A DNA stretch of 64,000 nt from WHSW01 sp963767475 (GTDB lineage Bacteria; Actinomycetota; Thermoleophilia; Solirubrobacterales; 70-9), in contig CAVYEI010000005.1 in NCBI GenBank assembly GCA_963767475.1, forward strand, positions 372,001 to 436,000, in the 5' to 3' direction. Positions 25,007 to 34,604 of the stretch are shown piece by piece. A program made the translations under genes and the position numbers. Positions within the stretch are counted from its first letter, which is position 1, and the number at the start of each line of letters is the position of its first letter. The notes under the pieces are model-generated. The model saw nothing but the letters and a program-made list of their open reading frames with translations, did not search any database and was not told the origin of the DNA.

Positions 25007-25168
25007 GTGCGACTGCTCGTCTTCACCGTCGTCGGCCTGATCGCGATGATGATCGCCTACGCCTTCTCGCTCGGGGGCACGATGGCGGCGCTGATCTTCC
25101 TCTTCATCATCTTCAACGCGATCCTCGACCGCTGGGCGAAGCCCCTGATCGACTGGATCCGCGCCTGA
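25007..25168 (+). CDS. small two-helix membrane protein, 53 residues
   Basis: This short gene begins with GTG and encodes VRLLVFTVVGLIAMMIAYAF, a Ser-Leu-Gly-Gly turn, a second helix MAALIFLFIIFNAIL and a tail DRWAKPLIDWIRA. Two hydrophobic helices, a well-placed -10 and tight coupling to the next frame support it. No function can be assigned. The TGA stop (25166-25168) overlaps a CTG codon that may start the next gene. Confidence 0.65.
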   Translation: MRLLVFTVVGLIAMMIAYAFSLGGTMAALIFLFIIFNAILDRWAKPLIDWIRA

Positions 25169-25860
25169 GCCTCGAGCGGATCGGCGAATCGTTCAGCGCG
25201 ACCCGCGAGGCGCTTCACCGGGTTGCCGCCGAGGTGATCGCACCGGCGCGAAAGCCCGACAACGAGATCGCCCTGATTCAGACGCCGGCTGGATTCGGCA
25301 CGCCGCCGTTCGACCACGACGGGCGGCGGCTGCAGGTGCGGGTCGAGGCGGCCGAGGTCGTCGTCGAGGAGGACGGGTCCGCGCGCCGCGCGCCGATCGT
25401 CTCCATCGCCGAGGCCGCCGCCTTCGTCGGCACCGACCTGTTCGCGGAGGGACTTGCGGACGATACGACCGAGCTCGGCATCGATCCCGGGGCCGCCGCC
25501 GCGCTGGCCGAGTTCTACGCCTTTGCCGCCCGCGTGCTCGAGGCCGCGCGCTCGGTGATGTCGCCCGCGGACGAGGCTACGCCGATCTATCTGTGGCCCG
25601 AGCACTTCGACATCGCCTTCGAGGCCGGGCCCGAGAGTCTCGGACGGCGCGCCAACTACGGAGCCTCCCCGGGCGACGGCGACCACTCGCAGCCCTACAT
25701 CTACGTCGGTCCCTGGCGGCCGCAGACGGCGGGCGGGCTCTGGAATGCGACCGGGTTCGCCGGCGCCGAGCTCGGCTACGCCGAGTTGCTTGCGGCCGAG
25801 GACCCCGAGGGCCTCGTGGCCGCGTTCTTCACCGCCCGCCGGGAGGCGCTCAGCGACTGA
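25165..25860 (+). CDS. conserved hypothetical protein, likely CTG start
   Basis: The first ATG/GTG in frame is GTG 25234, which would give 208 residues. Protein-like sequence continues upstream as LSLERIGESFSATREALHRVAAE, back to a CTG at 25165 in a CTGA overlap with the preceding stop. I therefore place the start at 25165 (231 residues), with 25234 as the conservative alternative. The body contains LIQTPAGFGTPPFDHDGR, PIYLWPEHFDIAFEAG, NYGASPGDGDHSQPYIYVGPW and GLVAAFFTARREAL. It looks like a soluble cytoplasmic protein. I do not recognise a characterised family. Confidence 0.6.
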   Translation: MSLERIGESFSATREALHRVAAEVIAPARKPDNEIALIQTPAGFGTPPFDHDGRRLQVRVEAAEVVVEEDGSARRAPIVSIAEAAAFVGTDLFAEGLADDTTELGIDPGAAAALAEFYAFAARVLEAARSVMSPADEATPIYLWPEHFDIAFEAGPESLGRRANYGASPGDGDHSQPYIYVGPWRPQTAGGLWNATGFAGAELGYAELLAAEDPEGLVAAFFTARREALSD

Positions 25861-25888
25861 CCGGATGGGTGGACCCGCTTCCGGCGGG

Positions 25889-25894
25889 TATCTT
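25889..25894 (+). promoter_or_regulatory. -10 element of pfkA
   Basis: TATCTT lies 6 nt before the GTG of pfkA, consistent with a leaderless transcript. Confidence 0.5.
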
Positions 25895-25900
25895 GGCCGC

Positions 25901-26926
25901 GTGCGATTCGGCGTGCTCACCGGTGGCGGGGACTGTCCCGGCCTCAACGCGGTCATCCGCGCGATCGTCCGCAAGGGCGTCGCCGAGTACGGCCACGAGT
26001 TCGTCGGCTACCGCGACGGCTGGCGGGGGCCCCTGGAGGGCGACTGGCGCCCGCTCGGCGTTCCCGAGGTGCGGGGCATCCTGCCGCGCGGCGGCACCAT
26101 CCTCGGCTCCTCGCGAACCAACCCGCTGAACGAGGAGTCGGGGGCCGAGCGGGTCGCGGCCAGCCTCGAGCGCGACGGCGTCGACGGCCTGATCGCGATC
26201 GGCGGCGAGGACACCCTCGGCGCGGCCAGCAGGCTGCACGACGCCGGCATCCAGGTGGTCGGGGTCCCGAAGACGATCGACAACGATCTCGGCGCCACCG
26301 ACTACACATTCGGCTTCGACACCGCGGTCAACATCGCGATGGGCTCGATCGACCGTCTGCACACGACCGCCGAGAGCCACAAGCGCACCCTGATCGTCGA
26401 GGTGATGGGCCGCCACGCCGGTTGGATCGCGCTGCACGCCGGCCTCGCCGGCGGTGCCAATGTGATCCTGATCCCCGAGCATCCGTTCGACCTGGCCAAG
26501 GTCTGCGACTACATCGTGCGGCGGTTCGACAGCCAGTACGCGCCGATCGTCGTCGTCAGCGAGGGCGCCGAGCCGAAGGACGGGATCCCGGTCACCCGCG
26601 ACGCACCGACCGACTCGTTCGGCCACGTGCGACTGGGCGGGATCGGCCAATGGCTCGAGGGCGAGATCGAGGGGCGTACCGGCCACGAGGCGCGCGCCAC
26701 GGTGCTCGGGCATGTGCAGCGCGGCGGCACTCCGACAGCGTTCGACCGCGTCCTCGCCACCCGCTTCGGCCTGCACGCAATTGACGCGGCCCACGAAGGC
26801 CAATGGGGCAAGATGACCGCCCTGCGAGCGACGGACATCGTGCTCGTCAGCCTCGCCGAGGCGACGGCCCAACTGAAGCTGGTCCCGGACTCGCTGTATC
26901 GCGAGGCCGAGGTCTTCTTCGGCTGA
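25901..26926 (+). CDS. pfkA: 6-phosphofructokinase, predicted pyrophosphate-dependent
   Basis: From the GTG the product is 341 residues. It begins VRFGVLTGGGDCPGLNAVIR and continues with LGSSRTNP, IAIGGEDTLGAA, VGVPKTIDNDL, FGFDTAVNIA, EVMGRHAGWIALHAGLAGGAN and LGHVQRGGTPTAFDRVLAT. The donor-determining positions are Asp104 (GGEDT) and Lys124 (PKTIDND). Family knowledge links that pair to PPi-dependent enzymes, while ATP-dependent ones have Gly at 104. The enzyme would phosphorylate fructose 6-phosphate, reversibly if PPi-dependent. The frame extends upstream, but the leaderless -10 and the family N-terminus fix 25901. Confidence 0.93.
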   Translation: MRFGVLTGGGDCPGLNAVIRAIVRKGVAEYGHEFVGYRDGWRGPLEGDWRPLGVPEVRGILPRGGTILGSSRTNPLNEESGAERVAASLERDGVDGLIAIGGEDTLGAASRLHDAGIQVVGVPKTIDNDLGATDYTFGFDTAVNIAMGSIDRLHTTAESHKRTLIVEVMGRHAGWIALHAGLAGGANVILIPEHPFDLAKVCDYIVRRFDSQYAPIVVVSEGAEPKDGIPVTRDAPTDSFGHVRLGGIGQWLEGEIEGRTGHEARATVLGHVQRGGTPTAFDRVLATRFGLHAIDAAHEGQWGKMTALRATDIVLVSLAEATAQLKLVPDSLYREAEVFFG

Positions 26927-26930
26927 TCGG

Positions 26931-28019
26931 ATGAGGCTCGCGGCCACCGCGCTGCTGGTCGCGGCGACGCTGCTCGGTGGCTGTTCGAGCGGCGGCGACG
27001 GCGACGGCGATCCGGCGCTGACCGTGTACGTGAGCCTGCCGCCCTCCGGCGACGGCGGGGATGCGGCCGACGGGGCCCGCATGGCGCTCGAAGACGCGGG
27101 CGGCGAAGCGGGCGGCATCCCTGTGACCGCGGAGTTCCTCGACGCCTGGGGCACGGTCGATCGCTGGACGCCGCAGCAGGCGGCGGCCAACGCCCGGGCG
27201 GCGACCCAGGACTCGACCGCGATCGCCTACCTCGGCGACTTCGAGTCCGGCGCCACCCGCGCCTCGCTCCCGGTCACCAACAGCGCTCGCCTGCTGCAGG
27301 TCTCGCCGGCGAGCGCTGCAGCGGGCCTCGTTGAGGCGCCCCCGGGGGAGGACGAGCTGCCCGCGGCGCAGCCCAGCGGCACGCGAACGTTCGGGCGGGT
27401 GATCCCGAGCGACGGCCTCCAAGCCATGGCGGGCGCCCGCTGGGCGGAGGAGCTCGGGAGCAAGCGGATCGCGACGGAGTCGGACGGGACCGCCTTCGGC
27501 GACGCGATGGTCTCGGGCTTCGAGGACGCGCTCGGCGACGCATCGCTGGTCGAGGGTGGCGCGGACCTCGTCTACTACGGCGGCCTGCCCGACAATCAGC
27601 CGCTCGCCGACGCCGAGGCCGCGAAGCGGCTGATGGTCACCGACGCGGAGCTGGTGCCCGACGTGTTCGAGCCGCGCGGCACCCTCGCCACCTCCGCCGC
27701 CCTCGACCCGAGCCAGCTCCCGCCCGCCGGCCAGGAGTTCGTCGCCGCCTTCGAGCAGGAGTACGGCCGGCCGCCCGGCCGCTACGGCGCCTACGGCTAC
27801 GAGGCGATGGCGGTGATCCTCCACTCGATCGACCGCGCCTCCGACCCCACCGATCGCCCGTCGGTGATCGACGCCTTCTTCGAGACCAGCGACCGCGCGT
27901 CGATTCTCGGCACCTACTCGATCGACGAGCTCGGAGAGACGACCCTGGACCGGATGACGGGGTATGAGCTCGGCGGCGGCCGGCCGAAGCCGGTCGCGGA
28001 GCTCGGCGGCAGCGGCTAG
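26931..28019 (+). CDS. substrate-binding lipoprotein, branched-chain amino acid ABC type
   Basis: The 362-residue protein has a lipoprotein signal with lipobox LGGC (Cys18), a Gly/Asp-rich tether, and a type I periplasmic binding fold. Recognisable parts are VYVSLPPSGDGGDAADGARMALEDAGGEAGG, the AIAYLGDFESGATRASLPVTN segment, FGRVIPSDGLQAMAGARWAEELG and GAYGYEAMAVILHSIDRASD. This matches LivJ/LivK-like receptors. No permease or ATPase gene is adjacent, so it is an orphan and the ligand is unknown. It starts 4 nt after pfkA and is probably cotranscribed. Its stop overlaps the convergent epimerase gene by 4 nt. Confidence 0.8.
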   Translation: MRLAATALLVAATLLGGCSSGGDGDGDPALTVYVSLPPSGDGGDAADGARMALEDAGGEAGGIPVTAEFLDAWGTVDRWTPQQAAANARAATQDSTAIAYLGDFESGATRASLPVTNSARLLQVSPASAAAGLVEAPPGEDELPAAQPSGTRTFGRVIPSDGLQAMAGARWAEELGSKRIATESDGTAFGDAMVSGFEDALGDASLVEGGADLVYYGGLPDNQPLADAEAAKRLMVTDAELVPDVFEPRGTLATSAALDPSQLPPAGQEFVAAFEQEYGRPPGRYGAYGYEAMAVILHSIDRASDPTDRPSVIDAFFETSDRASILGTYSIDELGETTLDRMTGYELGGGRPKPVAELGGSG

Positions 28020-28921
28020 ACCAGGTCGCGCAGGGCCGGCTCGATCTCGGCAAAGCGGAAGTGAAAGCCGAGGTCGAGCGCGCGTCGGGGGACCGCACGG
28101 ATGCTGGCGAGGATCTGCTCCGTGAGCTCCTCGCCGCGCATCGCGGTGAGCGCGAACCGGGGCACGGGCATCACCGCCGGACGGTGCAATGCGGCTCCGA
28201 AGGCCTTCGAGAACTCGCGGTTGGTGACCGGGTTCGGCGCCGTCGCGTTCAGCGATCCGGTCGCCTGCTCGTTCCCGAGGGCCCAGAGGATCAGCCCGAC
28301 CTGGTCGTCGCGGTGGATCCAGGGCATGTACTGGCGTCCACCGGCCAGTGGCCCGCCGAGCCCGAGCTTGAACGGCAGCATCAGCTGCTTCAGCAGCCCG
28401 CCCTCGGGATCGAGAACCGGCGCCGAGCGCAGCACCGCGACGCGCCCCGCGTCCTGCTCGGCGGCGAGCGCGGCGCCCTCCCAGTCGGCGCACATCTGGC
28501 CGACCCAATCGGTGGCGTGGGGCGTCGACTCGTCGACGATCGCCTCGCCGTGCTCGCCGTAATAGCCGACCGCGCACTGGCTGATCAGCGTCGACGGCGC
28601 CGGGTTCGCCGACAGCATCCCGTCGACGAGGTTCTTCGTCGCTCGCACCCTGCTGTCGGCGATCCGCTGCTTGGCCTCGTCGGTGAGCCGCTGGTTGATG
28701 TTCTCGCCGATCAGGTTGATGACCGCGTCGGCGCCTTCGAAGGCGGCCTCGGGCGGGCGCTCGTTGGCGGGATCCCAGGGATGCCAGGAGACCGTCGGGT
28801 TGGTCGAGCGCGCCCTCGCCGGGTCGCGGCTGAGGCCGGCGACCTCGTCTCCGCGGGCGAGCAGGGCGTCGCAGACCGCCGAGCCGATCAGTCCGGTTGC
28901 GCCGCTGACGAGAATTCGCAT
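28016..28921 (-). CDS. TIGR01777-type NAD(P)-dependent epimerase (SDR39U1-like)
   Basis: The 301-residue protein begins MRILVSGATGLIGSAVCDALLARGDEV with the GxxGxxG Rossmann motif. It has AVINLIGENINQRLTDEAKQRIADSRV, the family-typical GYYGEHGE, VLRSAPVLDPEGGLLKQLMLPFKLGLGGPLAGGRQYMPWIH and a C-terminal DUF1731-like tail with PVPRFALTAMRGEELTEQIL and ALDLGFHFRF. These are extended SDR proteins of unknown substrate. In other bacteria relatives are linked to cell division (SulA-like name) but without proven activity. Confidence 0.9.
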   Translation of the reverse strand: MRILVSGATGLIGSAVCDALLARGDEVAGLSRDPARARSTNPTVSWHPWDPANERPPEAAFEGADAVINLIGENINQRLTDEAKQRIADSRVRATKNLVDGMLSANPAPSTLISQCAVGYYGEHGEAIVDESTPHATDWVGQMCADWEGAALAAEQDAGRVAVLRSAPVLDPEGGLLKQLMLPFKLGLGGPLAGGRQYMPWIHRDDQVGLILWALGNEQATGSLNATAPNPVTNREFSKAFGAALHRPAVMPVPRFALTAMRGEELTEQILASIRAVPRRALDLGFHFRFAEIEPALRDLV

Positions 28922-28952
28922 CAGGCCCCCTCTGTACCCGGCTCCGGGTGGG

Positions 28953-30401
<1,449 letters not shown>

Positions 30402-30410
30402 GGGCGCTGG

Positions 30411-30416
30411 AGTCTA
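30411..30416 (-). promoter_or_regulatory. -10 element of the malic enzyme gene
   Basis: On the minus strand TAGACT lies 9 nt before the GTG at 30401, with no Shine-Dalgarno. Confidence 0.45.
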
Positions 30417-30455
30417 TGCAGGCGGATTGGGCCGGGTAAGGGGGCGCGCGGTGGC

Positions 30456-31316
30456 GTGTGTGGGGTTTGTCTGGATATAGCCGACAAACTCCTCACGCCG
30501 GACGTTCTCGTTGCCCGCGTGGCCGCCCGCCAGCACGGGGTGGTCATGACCAGGCAACTTCTCGCCGCCGGTCTCTCGCGCGATGCGATCCTGTGGCGAG
30601 TCCGCACCGGCCGCCTTCATCCCGTCCACCGCGGCGTCTACGCCGTCGGCCACGCCGGCTTGACCGACCGCGGCCGCTGGAAGGCCGCCACGCTCGCGCT
30701 CGGACCGCGGGCGGTGCTTTCGCACCGCAGCGCCGCGGAGCTCTGGGAGCTCCTCTCGCCGAACGGAGCCGCGCCGCATGTCTCCCTCGCCTACCCAGCC
30801 TCGCCCGCGAAGCGGGCGAACATCAACATCCACCGGTCCCGGACGCTTGCCCCTACGCGCACGACCAGCCGCTTCAACATCCCGGTGACCATGCCGGCTC
30901 GGACGCTCGCCGACCTCGCCCGCACCGCGACGGACGCCACTGTCCGCCGGGCCACGCGCGCCGCCGAGAAGCGCGGCCTGCCGCTCGACCCCGGATACGT
31001 CTCGGACAAGACCGAAAGCGACCTCGAACGCGACTTCCTGGCGATCTGCCGCCGGTTCGCTGTTCCGGAGCCCGAGACGCAGGTGCCGATCGGCCGCTAT
31101 CGCGTCGACTTCCTCTGGCAACCGCAGCGGCTGGTGATCGAGGTCGACGGCTACATCTACCACCGCGGGCGCCAAGCGATGCGCGACGACAATGACCGCG
31201 ATCTCGAGCTCGAGCTGCTCGGGTTCAGGGTGGTGAGGATCGAGGACTCGAGGATCGCGAGCGACCCATCTGGAGTCGCCACAGCGGTGCTCGGCCTTCT
31301 GCGGGCGGCCGCATAA
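30456..31316 (+). CDS. AbiEi-like winged-helix / DUF559 endonuclease-fold protein
   Basis: From the GTG at 30456 the product is 286 residues; the exact start is uncertain because the frame is open far upstream. The N-terminal third (ARVAARQHGVVMTRQLLAAGLSRDAILWRVRTGRLHPVHRGVYAVG) is the AbiEi-type antitoxin helix-turn-helix. The middle resembles the AbiEi C-terminal domain (TMPARTLADLARTATD). The C-terminus is a DUF559 restriction-endonuclease-like domain (QVPIGRYRVDFLWQPQRLVIEVDGYIYH). Its Asp and ExD residues are those expected for a PD-(D/E)xK site. No AbiEii toxin gene is adjacent. Role is unknown; a nucleic acid repair or defence function is plausible. Confidence 0.82.
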   Translation: MCGVCLDIADKLLTPDVLVARVAARQHGVVMTRQLLAAGLSRDAILWRVRTGRLHPVHRGVYAVGHAGLTDRGRWKAATLALGPRAVLSHRSAAELWELLSPNGAAPHVSLAYPASPAKRANINIHRSRTLAPTRTTSRFNIPVTMPARTLADLARTATDATVRRATRAAEKRGLPLDPGYVSDKTESDLERDFLAICRRFAVPEPETQVPIGRYRVDFLWQPQRLVIEVDGYIYHRGRQAMRDDNDRDLELELLGFRVVRIEDSRIASDPSGVATAVLGLLRAAA

Positions 31317-31319
31317 GAT
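31314..31319 (+). promoter_or_regulatory. -10 element of polA
   Basis: TAAGAT overlaps the stop codon of the preceding gene and lies 6 nt before the polA GTG. Confidence 0.45.
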
Positions 31320-31325
31320 CGATGC

Positions 31326-33944
31326 GTGGCCAAGTCACAGGACAACGGCAAGAGCGACGAGGTCTTCCTGATCGATGGCAACTCGCTTGCCTACCGAGCG
31401 TTCTTTGCCCTGCCCGAATCGATCGCTACCGCTGATGGGAGGCCAACGAACGCGATCTACGGCTTCGCCTCGATGATGGCCAAGATCCTCATCGATCATT
31501 CGCCGAAGGCGGTGATCGTCGCCTGGGACCGGGGCTGGTCGGGGCGCGAGAAGGTCTACGCCGAGTACAAGTCCCAGCGCAAGTCGAGGCCCGACCTGCT
31601 CAAGGAGCAGTGGCCGCATCTGGCGCCGCTGGCGGAGGCGTTCGGGTTCAAGAACGTCGACGTCGAGGGCTACGAGGCCGATGACGTGATCGCCACCCTG
31701 GCTCGCCAGGCCTCGGATGCCGGCGTCCCAGTGATGATCGTCTCCGGCGATCGCGACGTCTACCAGCTGGTTCGCGACGGGGTTCGGGTGATGACCACCT
31801 CACGCGGCGTCACCGACACCAAGATCTACGACCACGACGGCGTCGTCGAGCGCTACGGCGTCCCGCCCGACCGCGTTACCGACTTCATCGGGCTCAAGGG
31901 CGACACCTCCGACAACATCCCCGGCGTCCCCGGGATCGGCGACAAGACCGCGGCGCAGCTGCTGCAGCAGTTCGGCGACCTCGAGACCGTGCTCGGCTCG
32001 GTCGACGAGATCTCGGGGGCGAAGCGCAAGCAGAACCTGACCGAGCACGCCGAGGACGCGCGGGTGTCGAAGCAGCTGGCGACGATGGTCGAGGACGTCG
32101 AGGTGCCGCTGATGATCACCGACCAGCTGCGCGGGTCGCCCGATCGCTCGAAGCTGCGCGACGCCGCCAATCAGTTCGAGCTGCGGGCGGTGATCCAGCG
32201 CCTCGACGACGAGTGGGACGAGGTCGTCCCGGGCCGAATGGTCGAGGAGACGATCGAGGTAGAGGTCGAGGAGGGCAGCCCGGCGGACCTCGCCGAGGGG
32301 TCGATCGCGCTGGCGATCTCCGGCGGGCGCTGGGCGGCGACAGACGGCTCGCGCGCGGTGGGCGGCGAAGCCTCCGACCTCGCGGCACTCGCCGCCGAGC
32401 TGCGCGCTCGGCCGCTGATCGGCCACGACCTGAAGGCGATCGGCGGTCACGGCCCCGACAGCCTGCTCGCCGCATCGCGCCCCGAGGGGCTCGACCTCGC
32501 CCACGACACGATGGTCGCCGCCTACCTGATCGACCCTGCGCGCCGTACCTACGAGCTCCACGAGCTGGCCGCCGACGCCGGCCTCGCCGCCGCCCCGGCG
32601 GGAGCCGAGGAGGGCCAGCTCTCGCTGGCCGCGGAGGCGGGCGAGGCCGCCGGCGACCCCGCGGTCGACGCCCGGCTCGCCCACGAGCTCGCCGAGCGCC
32701 AGCGCGATCGGCTGGGCGAGTTCGGGGTCGAACGGCTGCTGAACGAGGTCGAGATGCCGCTGATCGAGGTGCTCGCCGAGATGGAACGGATCGGGCTGAA
32801 GCTGGACACCGAGCGGCTGGCGGAGATCGGCGGTGGGATGGCCGAGCAGATCGACCAGCTCGAGCGTGAGATCTACGAGCTCGCCGGGCACGAGTTCACG
32901 ATCGGCTCGCCCCAGCAGCTCGCCACGGTCTTCTTCGACGAGCTCGGCCTGACCAAGAAGCGACGCGGAAAGACCGGCTTCTCGACCGACGCCCGGGTTC
33001 TCGGCCAGCTTCGCGAGGAGCACCCGATCGTCGAGAAGGTGGAGCGCTGGCGCGAGCTGACGAAGCTCAAGAACACCTACCTCGACTCGCTGCCCGAGCT
33101 CGTCGACGAGCACAGTCGCATCCACACGACCTTCAACCAGGTGACCGCGGCGACCGGTCGCCTCTCGAGCACGAATCCGAACCTGCAGAACATCCCGATC
33201 CGCTCCGAGGTCGGGCGCCCGGTGCGCGCCTGCTTCGTCGCCGGGAAGGGCAATCGGCTGCTCTCCTGCGATTACAACCAGGTCGAGCTGCGGGTGCTCG
33301 CCCACGTCGCCGGCGAGGACGTCCTACGCCAGATCTTCAGCTCCGGCGAGGATGTCCACAGCGCAACCGCTGCAGGGATCATCGGCGCCGACCCCGACGC
33401 GATCACCCCGGCGGAGCGCTCGAAGGCGAAGATGGTCAACTACGGCATCGCCTATGGCCTCTCGGCCTTCGGCCTCGCCGACCGGCTCAACATCGAGCGC
33501 GAGGAGGCGGCCACCTACATCGAGCGCTACTTCGAGCGCTTCCCCGCGGTCAAGTCGTTCATCGACGCGACGATCGCCGAGGCCGCCGAGCGCGGCTTCG
33601 TCACCACGCTGATGGGCCGGCGCCGGAACATCCCGGAGCTGCGATCGGGCAACCCGCAGCGCCGCGGGCTCGGTGAGCGGCTGGCGGTCAACACCGTGAT
33701 CCAGGGGACCGCGGCGGACATCATCAAGGTGGCGATGGTCAATTGCCACCGCGCCGTCGCCGATGTCGGCCTCGAGACCGAGCTCGTGCTCCAGATCCAC
33801 GACGAGCTCCTGTTCGAGGGCCCCGAGGCCGAAATGGACCAGGCGGCCGAGATCGCCCGCCGGGAGATGGTCGGCGCCTTCGAGCTCGATCCGCCACTCG
33901 CAGTCGACGTGGGCGTCGGCGCCGACTGGCTGGCGGCCAAATAG
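31326..33944 (+). CDS. polA: DNA polymerase I
   Basis: The 872-residue protein has a 5' nuclease domain (FLIDGNSLAYRAFFALPESI, KSRPDLLKEQWP, GYEADDVIATLA, VSGDRDVYQLV, FIGLKGDTSDNIPGVPGIGDKTAAQLL). A middle domain follows in which I see no DxE exonuclease I motif. The polymerase domain has TATGRLSS-like TAATGRLSSTNPNLQNIPIR, motif A LLSCDYNQVELRVLAH, motif B KMVNYGIAYGLSAFGLA and motif C LQIHDELLFE. It acts in replication repair and Okazaki processing. Loss of proofreading residues is common in actinobacterial PolA. Confidence 0.97.
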   Translation: MAKSQDNGKSDEVFLIDGNSLAYRAFFALPESIATADGRPTNAIYGFASMMAKILIDHSPKAVIVAWDRGWSGREKVYAEYKSQRKSRPDLLKEQWPHLAPLAEAFGFKNVDVEGYEADDVIATLARQASDAGVPVMIVSGDRDVYQLVRDGVRVMTTSRGVTDTKIYDHDGVVERYGVPPDRVTDFIGLKGDTSDNIPGVPGIGDKTAAQLLQQFGDLETVLGSVDEISGAKRKQNLTEHAEDARVSKQLATMVEDVEVPLMITDQLRGSPDRSKLRDAANQFELRAVIQRLDDEWDEVVPGRMVEETIEVEVEEGSPADLAEGSIALAISGGRWAATDGSRAVGGEASDLAALAAELRARPLIGHDLKAIGGHGPDSLLAASRPEGLDLAHDTMVAAYLIDPARRTYELHELAADAGLAAAPAGAEEGQLSLAAEAGEAAGDPAVDARLAHELAERQRDRLGEFGVERLLNEVEMPLIEVLAEMERIGLKLDTERLAEIGGGMAEQIDQLEREIYELAGHEFTIGSPQQLATVFFDELGLTKKRRGKTGFSTDARVLGQLREEHPIVEKVERWRELTKLKNTYLDSLPELVDEHSRIHTTFNQVTAATGRLSSTNPNLQNIPIRSEVGRPVRACFVAGKGNRLLSCDYNQVELRVLAHVAGEDVLRQIFSSGEDVHSATAAGIIGADPDAITPAERSKAKMVNYGIAYGLSAFGLADRLNIEREEAATYIERYFERFPAVKSFIDATIAEAAERGFVTTLMGRRRNIPELRSGNPQRRGLGERLAVNTVIQGTAADIIKVAMVNCHRAVADVGLETELVLQIHDELLFEGPEAEMDQAAEIARREMVGAFELDPPLAVDVGVGADWLAAK

Positions 33945-34044
33945 CCCGAAGCGCACCAGCACCCGGCGCGTGATGGTCCGCGCCCGCGCGTGTTCATGGA
34001 TCGAGGACCCGGCAAAACGACCGGGACGAACCAGATCACGAACT

Positions 34045-34050
34045 AGGAGG
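34045..34050 (+). promoter_or_regulatory. perfect Shine-Dalgarno of the exported Asp/Thr-rich protein
   Basis: AGGAGG lies 5 nt before the GTG at 34056, in contrast to the leaderless genes around it. Confidence 0.7.
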
Positions 34051-34055
34051 ACCAG

Positions 34056-34538
34056 GTGGACGGGACACAGCCAACGATCCTGAACCGCGTCAGCTTCGCC
34101 TTCATGCTGTTGCTGATCGCGGCGTTCTGCTTCAGCGCCATCAGCGTCGTCGCGGCGAGCGCCGACAACGGCGACAAGCTGACGGCGCATCGCGACTCCG
34201 GTCCGGGCCACGACGGCGACGGCGACGATGATGACGACGACGACAGCTCCGGTCCCGGAAGCGGCGACGACGACACCGGCACCGGCACCAACACCGGCAC
34301 GAATACCGGCACGAACACCGGCACGAACACCGGCGACACGACTCGGGGCACCGGCCCGAGCAACACGGCGACCAACGACACCAGCACCGGCGGCCACACC
34401 GGCAAGGGTGACGACAACGGCCACAGCGGCCACGGCGGCGGCGACGACGACACCGCGACGGGAACCACGCAGGGCACGGGCGCGAGCAACACCGCCACCA
34501 ACGACACCTCGACCGGGACCCGCACGGGCCACCGTTAG
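34056..34538 (+). CDS. exported low-complexity Asp/Thr/Gly-rich protein
   Basis: The 160-residue product starts at a GTG behind a perfect Shine-Dalgarno. Residues 13-35 are a strong hydrophobic signal or anchor (FAFMLLLIAAFCFSAISVVAAS). The rest is low complexity: a run of seven Asp near 57-63, SSGPGSG, a GTNT tetrapeptide repeat (four or more units), and the twice-used NTATNDTSTG block. It is highly acidic and probably disordered or calcium-binding outside the cell. Its SSGPGSG words recur in the Ser/Gly tail of the sigma factor at 35526-36914, with only the kinase gene between. No family is recognised. Confidence 0.75.
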   Translation: MDGTQPTILNRVSFAFMLLLIAAFCFSAISVVAASADNGDKLTAHRDSGPGHDGDGDDDDDDDSSGPGSGDDDTGTGTNTGTNTGTNTGTNTGDTTRGTGPSNTATNDTSTGGHTGKGDDNGHSGHGGGDDDTATGTTQGTGASNTATNDTSTGTRTGHR

Positions 34539-34552
34539 CCGTAGGGACGCCT

Positions 34553-34580
34553 GCGGGCGGGGTATTGATGCCCCGCCCGC
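34553..34580 (+). terminator. hairpin terminator after the Asp/Thr-rich protein gene
   Basis: GCGGGCGGGG (34553-34562) pairs with CCCCGCCCGC (34571-34580) around an 8-nt loop, ahead of the kinase gene. The T tract is weak (GTTTGG). Confidence 0.5.
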
Positions 34581-34604
34581 CGCGTTTGGCGACGGACTGA
34601 GATC

